From Blastocladiella britannica (Eukaryota; Blastocladiomycota; Blastocladiomycetes; Blastocladiales; Blastocladiaceae), in contig MU624582.1 in assembly GCA_025349905.2 (NCBI GenBank), forward strand, positions 1 through 46,998: 46,998 nucleotides of DNA. Direction: 5' to 3'. This document shows, piece after piece, positions 30,043 to 38,967 of this stretch. Made by a program: the position numbers and the translations under genes. Each line of letters opens with the position of its first letter. Within the stretch, counting starts at the first letter, position 1. Under the pieces are notes generated by a model. That model worked only from the letters and a program-made list of their open reading frames with translations. It did not search any database and had not been told where the DNA came from.

Positions 30043-32059
30043 CTACATGCGGAAACGAAGCTCATTCCGCTTCGGATAATATCCATAACCACTATCACCG
30101 ATGGGAAACAGGAATACCCCAAGTGACCGTGACATCGTGATACCAAGGGCACGATCGAATTGTTCCATGTCCATCCAACTCAAGTCGATGGGTAGTCCTG
30201 TGGCTAAATGCGCCTGCACCCACCACTCTCGCGTAACCAAGTCGTGGCCGCCCAAGATCACGGCCCATTTTCCAGCATGTTTCAATATTTTCGCAATGTT
30301 ATAGTCGTGGAATACGCATTCCCAGTACGTCGTCAAGAAGGACGTGAGTTGGAAGTCATTCAAGCTCATAGAGGGGTCGATATCATTAATGGAAGCGGCA
30401 AAGTCAAGAGTGAATGGCAAAATATGATCGTATCACTCCCATTCCAGACAAAAGAGAGGAGCAAGGGACGGCGGATCGTATTGATCGCGCAACCACTGCT
30501 GGAGTTCCGGTCATTTTGCTGAATCGCATGACGGCATATTCGGTTCCATCGCTCGAGGTCCAGTGGCCGTTGTAGTTCATCGAGTTGCAAATGCGTGTGG
30601 CACCATTCAATCGCGTCCATGCTGTCAGTGTCCATCAAAGACAAGTCCCATATGCGGGGCTTGTCTTGGAATGGGATTCTAAAACTGCAAATTGTGAACA
30701 CGCTGCGGCTTCTTTCGCCAGAGAACTTCCTCAATCAACCTTCACTACCGTGCCGCGGGAGCGCATCACCAGATCCAGCATCTCTACACACCCTGTTCTC
30801 ATAAACTTCATGGCATCGCTTTCACTCAGGGTCAAGGTGCGGCCAAGGAAAACGCATTTCTGGATCCACCAGCGCATCAGAGAGAAATCGCAATCTGCCA
30901 ATTGTGGCCCAGTTAGGTAATGGTCGCTTGGAGTCCAGTTACACGAAAAGCCAAACGCGACCGAATCATCCTTATCATACAGCGATCCAGACCAGTGGGA
31001 CCTGTGACGTCCGCGCTCGGGAGGTAGTACAAACCGCGACGGGTTGTTCAAATATATGCTTATCAATACAATTGACTCGCGACAGTGAACCAAAGACAAG
31101 TTCCTGTCGCGAGTTCCCAATACATTAAATACGTGACGTCTGGATCGTCACAGGACCGCTGTCACAGCCACTCGGCAACTTCTGCATTCTTGCCTCATTA
31201 CATGTACCAGAGAGAATCGGGTGATCCAAACGTGTGCTCTGGCGTCCAAGCTTCTCGGAACCGGTCCCACCACCATTTGACCATGGTAATGCACCCGCTC
31301 GCCTGTGACGCGTCCGTGATCGTTGCAAAGCTGGCCGGATCTGGGAGCACAGAGCGGTCAGCTACAGACACCCACCACCAGTCAAGCACTTTAACCAGTC
31401 CGCGTCGTGTGGCCCGGCACAAGAAATCAGTCATGTCCAGCTCGTCGATCGAGATGGTGCTAGCCCACTCCAGGAACAGAGACATGTCGCCATTCGCTTT
31501 TGTCGACGCCATGGCCACGTTTTGGTCGAGCTCAAGCAAATGACCATGCGCGAGGCCCCACCGAACCATATCCAGGTGCCCATTGGTAGCTGCATGCAGC
31601 CATGACCCTTGATCCCACGAAAGCGGGAACTGGGCCGTCTCACAGACCCAACAAACCATTTCAAAACATTTAAGTGGCCGTGCCCAACCGCTTCGTCAAT
31701 GAAGAGCCCTCTCGGTGATACGTGCGCACAAACCACACGGCTCGGCCGAGCGTGTTAGGTCCCACCAATTGCCAGAGCATTTCGAGAACCGGTAATGCGC
31801 CCATGCCCGCCGCTATTGTCAGGGTCTCTTTGAGGTGAGTGTAGAGGACATGCGACGGGTAATGCGGCAGCAGATATGCGAGGCCATGTTTGACTGCAAG
31901 CGAGGGTTTGTGTTCGAGAAACCCGCGCGAGAGGGCTGCGGCAAGGACCGTCGGGGCCCGAGCGCTGGGAGGCACGTTGAGTACTATCAGTGCGTCTTCG
32001 GGCGAACGCGTGGAGCTCGCCGCGCGTTCGAGAATCAAATACGCGACGTGGTCAATCAT
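30043..32059 (-). pseudogene. Frameshifted ankyrin-like repeat gene (pseudogene)
   Basis: Reading from an ATG at 32059, protein-like sequence continues for 2 kb but jumps between frames. MIDHVAYLILERAASSTRSPED to about 31740 is in one frame. LFIDEAVGHGHLNVLKW (near 31690) is in a second. LHAATNGHLDMVRWGLAHGH to SLWYM-stop (31659-31198) is in a third. DCDFSLMRWWIQK and MDAIEWCHTHLQL follow in further frames. Finally QWLRDQYDPP reads into a TGA, and ILPFTLDFAASIND runs to the end in the same frame. Repeat units with GHL..V/L..W resemble degenerate ankyrin repeats. The jumps lie in stretches with no room for a normal intron (18 nt or less in one case), so frameshift decay is preferred to splicing. 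Neighbouring genes are intact, which argues against general sequencing error. The 5' end faces the SCAMP promoter. Confidence 0.6.
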
Positions 32060-32120
32060 TTTTCACAAAAAGTTTCTGCAAAAATCAAAAAATCACACAA
32101 CTGATCAAAGGAAAAGGGAA
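32060..32120. promoter_or_regulatory. 61-bp divergent spacer, pseudogene / SCAMP
   Basis: Only 61 bases separate the pseudogene's first ATG from the SCAMP start codon. It is A-rich on the plus strand (AAAATCAAAAAATCACACAAC). If SCAMP is expressed, its promoter must extend into the dead gene, which would preserve that 5' segment and could explain why the pseudogene's first 100 codons remain open. Confidence 0.4.
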
Positions 32121-33188
32121 ATGGCTCCACCCCCGCCCGTCCCCAACCGCGCCGTCCCGACCCTAATGGGAGGAGGCGGCCGTGCAGCTGCTGCTTCTGC
32201 CCCGAATCCATGGAGCGGAGCACTTGCGCTTCAATCCGACGACGGCCCACCCGCCGAATCAGCGGCCGAAGCAGCGATCCGGTACCGCGAAAAGGAGCTA
32301 GAGCGGCGTGAACAGACGCTCGCTAATCGCGAGAATGCGCTCAAGGACCGCGAGGAGAAAGTGGATCGGGTCCTGGAACGGCAAATGAACTGGCCGCCGT
32401 TCCGGCCGATCCTGTACCACTCGATTGAAAAGGAGATTCCGCCGCGGGGCCAGGGCATGGGTGTGTATTTTTTTCCTCCCGTTTTCGTTTTGTGTCGGTC
32501 GTGTGTCGTGATTGAAGAGTTGGATCCAACTTACCTTTTTACAAAAAAAAAATAGTTCGGCGTATGTACTCGTTGTGGATGTTTGCGGTGTGGACGTACG
32601 TGTTCAATTGCGTGGCCTGTTTTACGCTGCTGGTCACGAAGAACGCGGCCGGTGGAGGCATGTTTGGCATGTCGCTCCTGATTGCTGCCGTGGCAGTGCC
32701 CGTGTCGTGGTCGTTCTGGTACCGGCAGCTGTATAATGGCACCCGCGACGACAAGTCGATCCGTTTCTTTTTGTTTTTCATCAAGTTCGTCCGTTTTCAA
32801 TTGCCATGTCATCCTTTGGATCCTAACACATCTCTCACTTCACCTCAAAATTAAAAGCTTTGCATTCCATCTCGGAGCATCCGGCGCATTGCTAGTAGGC
32901 ATCCCGGGCTGGGGCGGTGCGGGCGTGATCGTGACCCTCGAGCAGTTCAGCGTGAACCTGATCTCGGCCATCTTTTGTGTGATTGCGTCCGCGTCGCTCG
33001 GGATCCAGTTGGTGCTGGGGATCTGGGGCTTGAAGGACGTGACCATGTACTACCGCAGCATGGGCATGTCGCTGGACCGCGCCAAGCAAGAGGCCGCGGT
33101 CGGGGTCGCGCAGTCGTCGGTCGGGCAGTCGCTGCTCAAGGAGGGGGCCAAGCAGGCGATAGCTGCCAAGACCGGGCAGGCCGTCTAG
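32121..33188 (+). CDS. SCAMP (secretory carrier-associated membrane protein)
   Basis: Three exons (32121-32460, 32556-32784, 32858-33188) encode 299 residues. A Pro-rich cytosolic start is followed by a heptad coiled coil (YREKELERREQTLANRENALKDREEKVDRV), then the SCAMP core. This begins NWPPFRPILYHSIEKEIP, the amphipathic segment before the first membrane helix. Four membrane helices follow: MYSLWMFAVWTYVFNCVACF, MSLLIAAVAVPVSWSFWY, INFAFHLGASGALLVGIPGWG and FSVNLISAIFCVIASASLGIQLVL. The tail YYRSMGMSLDRAKQEA is conserved. SCAMPs act in post-Golgi and endosomal membrane recycling. NPF repeats found in animal SCAMPs are absent; PNPW near the start is the nearest match. Intron 2 has a GTTCGT donor and an AAAAG acceptor, fixed by the family-conserved reading frame. 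Confidence 0.92.
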
Positions 33189-33239
33189 TTTCTTCGTTTC
33201 TCTTCTTAGTTGCTGTGTCGTCTTTGAATAAATATGTAT

Positions 33240-34887
33240 TCACTCGACCATGCGCGTGGGATCCGCACTTGCCATCCACACGGTCGCCACGGGAACCATT
33301 CCGAGCTCCGCCAACGTGCGGTGCGCGTCGCGGTGTCCGTGCACTAATACCGCCCCCGACGTGCCGGGGGGTCCGCCCACCCACATTTCCGTCAACTCCT
33401 GCACCAGTAATCCCTTGGTCTGGTCGCGGACCCACGCAAACACTTGGGCCACGGTCGCGTCGGTCGCGAACGCGTGCACGGCCTCGCCCGGGTCGCGTTG
33501 CGGGAACATGGTGGACCCGGACCGCCGCTGGGTGGCGACGGTGCCGCGGGTCAGCCACGCCAGCCCGTGGAACGTGATTTGGGTCCCCGTCACATGCACG
33601 TTAGCGAGCGTGCGCAAGTGTGCGGGCAGTTGCATGGCCTCGGAATCCGAGGTCGATGGGTCCGGCTGATCGCCGCCCGCACCGATCATGAGCCGACGCG
33701 CCATGTCCGGCGACCCAGTGGACGACGCCCCGGGGGATACGTCCAGTGTGACGCGCCCCGCCGCGCGCTGCCGTTTGGTCGCGCGTTCGCGGTGATCCTC
33801 CATGATCTGGATGCGCGCGCGCTCCAAGTTGACCTCGCGCTCGCGTTTCGCGCGCTCGGTCTCGGCCATTTCCTTTCTACGGACCCGCCGCTCGTTCTCC
33901 AGCGACACCCGGTCGCGCTCGGCCTGCTGCAGCGCTCCCACGGGCGCTTGCACGACTTTGGGCTCCCACACCAGGGTCTCCGAGTCGCGGACCCCGAGCG
34001 CCAGCAATGGCGTCCCCGCGTCGTCGGCGGTCGGGCCGGGGAGCGGCCGCCGCGGGTGCGTCCGCACCAGCGTGCCGCCACCGTACGACCGGCCGAGCGA
34101 CGACAGCCACAGGTACACGCTGATGAGCGGCTCTAGCGGGGAGATGGGACGCGCAGCGGCTTGGCCGTTCGGCAAGTACCCGCGCACTTGCAGGCGGATG
34201 GATCGGGCCATGGGCCGCGATGACGACGAGGTGGGGGAAGGACGCAGGGTCAAAGTGGGTCGCAGAACCAGCGTGGCGGATGGCAGCAGGGTCGCCAGCT
34301 TTTCGGTCGGGTCGAGAGTCCGTCCAGTGTCGCGCACAAACAGCGACTGCGCGTTGTGCAAACCTGTCGCCAGACGCACCCAGCGCAGGACGCTTGCGGG
34401 TGTGGCGGCCGACGGGAACGACTGCGTCAGGACCAGGTGCCGCTCCGGGACCACAATACTGAGACTGACGAGCCGGTGGGTCGGCGGCGGTGGGGGCTAC
34501 TTTTAAAAGTCAATTTCGTAGGGTGACAATGCAAGGTAGGTCATAGGGTGGTACCAGGCCAAAGGTGTCCATCCACAGCTCGTCCTCGGGCGCAAGCATC
34601 ATCGACTCGCCTCCACTGGCAGCGTCACTATTACCAGTGTGAGCCTCAAACATGCAATTGGCGACCTCTCCGGGTGGAAACACGGTGCCAAGGGCCGTCG
34701 AGCCCGGGTGCGAGGCCAGGTCGATGCGTACTGGCGTCGGCACCGCGTGCATGATCAGGGAACCCGCAGGCAACCGGAGCTCGGTCTGCAGCCATTGAAA
34801 CACGGCGGTGAGGGGCTCGGACGGCTGGAACGCGCGCATCAATGCGCCTGCGAGGCCATTGGCGCGCACGCGTACTTGGATGGACAT
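33240..34887 (-). CDS. Protein with four tandem UBX/ubiquitin-like modules and a central coiled coil
   Basis: Two exons (34887-34555 and 34496-33240) with a 58-nt intron encode 529 residues. Four beta-grasp-like units are visible. Unit 1, about 2-85: IQVRVRANG...FQPSEPLTAVFQWLQTELRL. Unit 2, about 117-195: LSIVVPERHLVLTQSFP...LFVRDTGRTLDPTEKLATLL. Unit 3, about 208-300: IRLQVRGYLPNGQ...LEPLISVYLWLSSLG...VRDSETLVWEP. Unit 4, about 420-525: THITF-like strand, ATVAQVFAWVRDQTKGLL...TLAELGMVPVATVWM. Units 1, 3 and 4 resemble UBX domains, which bind Cdc48/p97. Between 3 and 4 lies a charged helix (AERDRVSLENERRVRRKEMAETERAKRERE), the segment that precedes UBX in many UBX proteins. No UBA or UAS domain is seen. 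A Cdc48 adaptor role is an inference. The stop is 51 bases from the convergent SCAMP stop. Confidence 0.65.
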
Positions 34888-34939
34888 GCTGCGGTCAAGA
34901 CACTTTGATTTTTTTGTCGAAATTGAAAGGGAACTTTTC

Positions 34940-35494
34940 TTATTCCTGGTGCTGCCCCTGCAGCTCCTGCTGCTGCTGGAGGACCTCGCGACGCTGTGTA
35001 TCAAGGGTCAGTTATCGAATACCAAGAAATGACTCAGAACTAAAGGTGTAGTACCTCGCGATTCCGCTTGGCAATGACCCGCATCGTGGCCTTGCGCTCG
35101 AATTCCGACATTTCAGCCCAGTTGGCAATGCGCGACACGGTGCCGTCGGTGTTGATGACCATTGGGCCTTTCAATACGATGGCAAGTGAGTATGCATGCC
35201 TAAAGAAAAATCGAAATGGAATTAGGTACCAAGGTGGTCGAGCTGGACCGCTGCGCCACCCACCTCAATGTTTACAGGTGCGCTCGGTTGAGTGGCCGTG
35301 TCCTGCCACGGAAGTGCCAATGGCTGCTGTGGTTGCTGCTCCTCCTTTCCGGTTTGGGCGCTGGCAGCGCCGTTGTCTGCGGATCCAGTGGTACCGCTGC
35401 TGCTCATGCGGGCGATGGTGGTTGCCAAGTGCGTTCGATAAACCAAAGGTGAAAAAAATGGACTCAATCGCAGGGTACGTGCGATGATGGACAT
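34940..35494 (-). CDS. Small conserved mitochondrial protein of unknown function
   Basis: Three short exons (35494-35230, 35167-35055, 34993-34940) encode 143 residues. The first 30 (MSIIARTLRLSPFFSPLVYRTHLATTIARM) form a good mitochondrial presequence; a second Met at residue 30 is an alternative start. After a Gln/Ser-rich linker comes the core, GPMVINTDGTVSRIANWAEM followed by SEFERKATMRVIAKRNRERR, a pattern I recognise from small uncharacterised fungal proteins with GP(L/M)VxNxDGTxSRIxNW...RxxxKRN. It ends in a Gln-rich tail. Intron 1 uses an AAAG acceptor; the frame and core motif across the junction support it. The spacers to both same-strand neighbours are only 32 and 52 bases. Confidence 0.72.
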
Positions 35495-35526
35495 GAATGA
35501 TATTTACACACTTCGAGAGAAAAGCC

Positions 35527-36096
35527 TCAAAGATCACCTCCGAGCTGCGACTCGCCGGTCAAATCTCCCAGACCTTGCTTCTTGGTATCGCTCTCGACGC
35601 GGCTCCAGCGGGTGCTTTCGCTCGGGATCGGGAACTGCGCGGCCTTGTCGCCGCTCCCTTCCACCATTTCGACGTCGAGCTGCGACTTGACCAAGTCGCG
35701 CGACACCCCGCGCAGCCACCACGTCTGCTCGACCTTCCAAGTGGGCGAGAGGGTCTGCGACAGCGTCAGCCGGCGCGACTCGTTATCGTACGTCCACGAC
35801 CCGGTACCGCCGGCCTCGGGACACGGGGAACGGAAGCACGACACCTGCGACGTGATCCGGAACGTGTGGTCGTCGTGCATCTCGATCGCGCGGCCGTCAG
35901 AGCCGAGCTGGTACCGCGCCGGTAACTTGAACGGGGGGACTTCGGGTTTGGGACTGTTGCTAGCCTTTTTCGCGCTTGGTGAGGATTTCTTGGGCGACGC
36001 GGATGCGTCCACGGGAGCGGCGAATCCGAGCATGACGGTGATAGATGCGAGAATAATGAAGAGGAGGAATGCGACGGGCCGGGAAATGAGGAGCAT
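35527..36096 (-). CDS. Secreted or lumenal small protein, unknown function
   Basis: One exon encodes 189 residues. An N-terminal signal peptide is clear: MLLISRPVAFLLFIILASITVMLGFAAPVDA, with probable cleavage after AAPVDA. A Lys/Ser/Pro-rich spacer follows. A globular domain from about residue 55 is rich in Trp and beta-strand-like patches (GRAIEMHDDHTFRITSQVSCF, GGTGSWTYDNESRRLTLSQTL, TWKVEQTWWLRGVSRDLVK), suggesting a beta-sandwich or lipocalin-like fold. CFRSPC supplies a likely disulfide pair. No catalytic motif or named family was recognised. It lies upstream of the small mitochondrial gene on the same strand. Confidence 0.65.
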   Translation of the reverse strand: MLLISRPVAFLLFIILASITVMLGFAAPVDASASPKKSSPSAKKASNSPKPEVPPFKLPARYQLGSDGRAIEMHDDHTFRITSQVSCFRSPCPEAGGTGSWTYDNESRRLTLSQTLSPTWKVEQTWWLRGVSRDLVKSQLDVEMVEGSGDKAAQFPIPSESTRWSRVESDTKKQGLGDLTGESQLGGDL

Positions 36097-36268
36097 CTTT
36101 GGTGGTATTTTATACGTTTCTGGTTTCTGGCTTTGTGTCTCGCCTGGTCGTTGTGCTGAGGTCTTCTGTTTCCGTTTTCTTTAAAGGGTCTCAGAAAGAG
36201 AAGTACAGCGAAAAAGGACACTTCTGCTGACGTGTCGTACATGAACACGAAAAAAAAAAATAGTCCAA

Positions 36269-38767
36269 CTAAAGGCCAGCGTGTCTCGGGCCACGTACAT
36301 GCTCTGCGGCTGCCACCGCGATCGGAGGCGACATCCTCCGCGAGCTAGACACCACCTTTTTGGTCTCTGTGGGAACAGTGCTGATCGGCACCACTTTGCC
36401 GCCATCTTCTTCGCTTCCACGCACGGCCCGCCACGGCACCGACGCCGGCAATCCCTTGGCGCACCATGCCGAGTGCAGCCGCTGCACCTGCTCCAGTGTT
36501 GCCGCCGTTAACACGCCGTCCTGATCGCCCTCGTCAACGCAAACGTCCACGGAGCGAATATCCGAGGTCCTTGGCACCAGCTTGGCCAATCCGGCCCACA
36601 CGCCCGGCTCGACCCGGTCATGGGCATTGAGCACCACCGACGATCCCCTTTTTGCACCGTCGGACACTTGTTTTGGACACGACTGCACCATCAGCACGTC
36701 GCCGCAGACCGACACGTGTCGCAGCGTGGGGATCCGCGTCAGGGCCAGCAGCGTCGACGCGTGTACCAAGAGGGGAGCAATGCTGGTCGTTGGCATTGGA
36801 TCGCCCAGTGTTAGGCGCTCGAGGTTGGGGAGTGCGTGGTCAATGAGCAGCAGAGACGCGTCGGATGATGGGCCAGAATCGCCTCCTCGGACCGTGGTTC
36901 TTGCAGTTGTCGCCATCCCCCTGTGGTGGTGGTGCACCAGTGACTTGCTTCCCAGGATGTGCAACCGCGTGAGGGATGTGAGGTGCGGCCAGATGGTGTC
37001 GTCCTTGGGCGGACACGAGAGCTGGAGGGCCGTCAGCTGCGAGAGCAGGCGGTCCGAGGCAAGTTCACGGATGCGATGGCCATCGACCGACAGAAACGTC
37101 AGGGCAGGAAGGTGGGCAGAGGGGAGCTGATGATGGTCAAGGTGCTGATGAGCGCTACCGTTGAGATGAGTGGCAGAAGCAGGTTGTCCGACAAACCCGC
37201 CCTCGGTCAGTCGCAGCATCGCCAGCGCGGGCATGCACGCAACGAGCGCCAGCTGGACGCCAATGTCGGCAGGAACCACCAGCGACTGGAGCGTGGGCAA
37301 GACAAACCGCGTGTCGGCACCGCCACCGCCGGCCAGACGGCACGGGCGCTCCAGTACCAGCCGCGACAGCCGGGGCAGTTTCCCGAGCAAGTGGATTTCG
37401 GCAAGCCCGCACCCGCGCAGCGACATGGCGGCGAGTTTGGGTAATCGTGCGTTTAGCGTCGAGCAGTCCACGTCCATGAGCGACCGCGGGTGACTCAGTG
37501 TGGCCGCATTGAGTCGCCAGAGTCCCCGAGCCGTTAATCGTGACAAGACGTTCACGGCCCACGGACCCGACAGCGTCAGCGACTGCAAAGTATCCGACGC
37601 GACCATCGGCGAGTCGAACCGGTCCCAAACATCCAAGTTACTCGCCGACTGGATCTCCACGTCGACGATACACGACATTGCCAGAGCCGCGCGCACCACG
37701 GCCTGTGCGATCCGTGGCGCGCGCAAGATCAGCCGCTGGCACCGACCGCCGAGCAGCGACGGCGGCAGCTGCGCCATGACGCACATGGCGCCGGCCGTCG
37801 GGTGCCGCGACGGACACACGGTGCCCCACGTCAACCCTACGGTAGTCAGTCGCGCCAAGTCCACGGTCGCCAGCGCCGCCATGTCCTCGGGGCACGGGAA
37901 CGTCACGTGCAGCTTGCATAGCCGCGGGCACGTGGCCAGCGCCGCCGTCAGCAGCGCCGCCAGCGTTGGGGGCGGGATCGCGAGCGATACGTGCAGCCGC
38001 ACCAGCGACGCTGACGCCGCGACCAGCAGCGAGGTCACCAGCGGCAGCGGATCGCCGTGCATCCCGCCCACCAGGCCCAAGTGGCGCACGTGGCGGCTTG
38101 GGATGGGTAACGGCAGCAGTGGGGGTGGCGGTGGAGGTGGGGACGGCGGGTGAATGAGGATCGTCGGCACCTTTGCCGATGTAGTCAAGGACGACTCGCG
38201 CGAGTGCTGCCGCTGCGCTGCTGTTCCCGCCAAAAACGCAAGCAGCGCGGCCTGCGATGGCATAGTCCGCCGCAGCGTTGTCAGATGCTGATCAGAGGCA
38301 CTCGGATCCGGCAAGTGGATCTGGCGAGGCCGGTGCGCGAGCCGTCCGTCGGCACCCAGCGCCATGTGCTGGCTCATGATCCGGTCGTCATGCACGACGC
38401 TCGAGTGCAGTACAACGTGGTCGGCGATCGCGGCGGTGGCGACGGAAAACAGTGCGTGGCAAGTGCGGCCCATGGCTCCAAGGGAATCGTAGTCGACGCG
38501 CGTGGGTGGCGCGGTAAAGTCCGAAGTGTATGCGTCGGCGCCCATGCATCCGACGTGGCGCGCGATCAAGTCAAGGATATCATCGGGGAGGTATGTGAGA
38601 TGGAGCCGGGGTTTTTGCTTTTGCTGCTTATGTTGTTGCTGTTGTGGTGCTACACGGTTGTGCAAGTGGGAACGCGCTGATTCATACAGAAATGTCAACA
38701 TTTGGTTGGTGTACTGTTGAAGGTACAATGAAGGCAACGCACAGTGCGGCGGGGCGGAGGAGAGCAT
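36269..38767 (-). CDS. F-box / leucine-rich repeat protein
   Basis: One exon encodes 832 residues. After a Gln-rich start, LHLTYLPDDILDLIARHVGC (about 56-74) and the following MGRTCHALFSVATAAIADHVVL look like an F-box split by an insert. The remainder is a long array of degenerate leucine-rich repeats: LPRLSRLVLERPCRL, LPTLQSLVVPADIGV, LPALTFLSVDGHRIRELAS, LTALQLSC, LTSLTRLHILGSK and LPNLERLTLGDPMP. Such proteins pick substrates for SCF ubiquitin ligases. The family is large and fast-evolving in fungi, so the target cannot be named. It is notably long with no intron, unlike neighbouring genes. The C-terminus (KKVVSSSRRMSPPIAVAAAEH) is basic. Confidence 0.75.
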   Translation of the reverse strand: MLSSAPPHCALPSLYLQQYTNQMLTFLYESARSHLHNRVAPQQQQHKQQKQKPRLHLTYLPDDILDLIARHVGCMGADAYTSDFTAPPTRVDYDSLGAMGRTCHALFSVATAAIADHVVLHSSVVHDDRIMSQHMALGADGRLAHRPRQIHLPDPSASDQHLTTLRRTMPSQAALLAFLAGTAAQRQHSRESSLTTSAKVPTILIHPPSPPPPPPPLLPLPIPSRHVRHLGLVGGMHGDPLPLVTSLLVAASASLVRLHVSLAIPPPTLAALLTAALATCPRLCKLHVTFPCPEDMAALATVDLARLTTVGLTWGTVCPSRHPTAGAMCVMAQLPPSLLGGRCQRLILRAPRIAQAVVRAALAMSCIVDVEIQSASNLDVWDRFDSPMVASDTLQSLTLSGPWAVNVLSRLTARGLWRLNAATLSHPRSLMDVDCSTLNARLPKLAAMSLRGCGLAEIHLLGKLPRLSRLVLERPCRLAGGGGADTRFVLPTLQSLVVPADIGVQLALVACMPALAMLRLTEGGFVGQPASATHLNGSAHQHLDHHQLPSAHLPALTFLSVDGHRIRELASDRLLSQLTALQLSCPPKDDTIWPHLTSLTRLHILGSKSLVHHHHRGMATTARTTVRGGDSGPSSDASLLLIDHALPNLERLTLGDPMPTTSIAPLLVHASTLLALTRIPTLRHVSVCGDVLMVQSCPKQVSDGAKRGSSVVLNAHDRVEPGVWAGLAKLVPRTSDIRSVDVCVDEGDQDGVLTAATLEQVQRLHSAWCAKGLPASVPWRAVRGSEEDGGKVVPISTVPTETKKVVSSSRRMSPPIAVAAAEHVRGPRHAGL

Positions 38768-38967
38768 GGTGAGCTATTTTTGCTATCTTTTGGTTGATAT
38801 GGGTTATGTTGATGGGTGGAACGTCCGGGCTCTGCCCGACATTCTGAGCGGAAGAGGATCGTCGAGAGAAAAAGAAAAAGAGTGTGTGGTCTTTTGGCCT
38901 TGCAGCTGATGTGAAATTCGCTCATGACAATTTGCTGGAGAAGAAAAAAAAAAACAATCTTTTCCCA

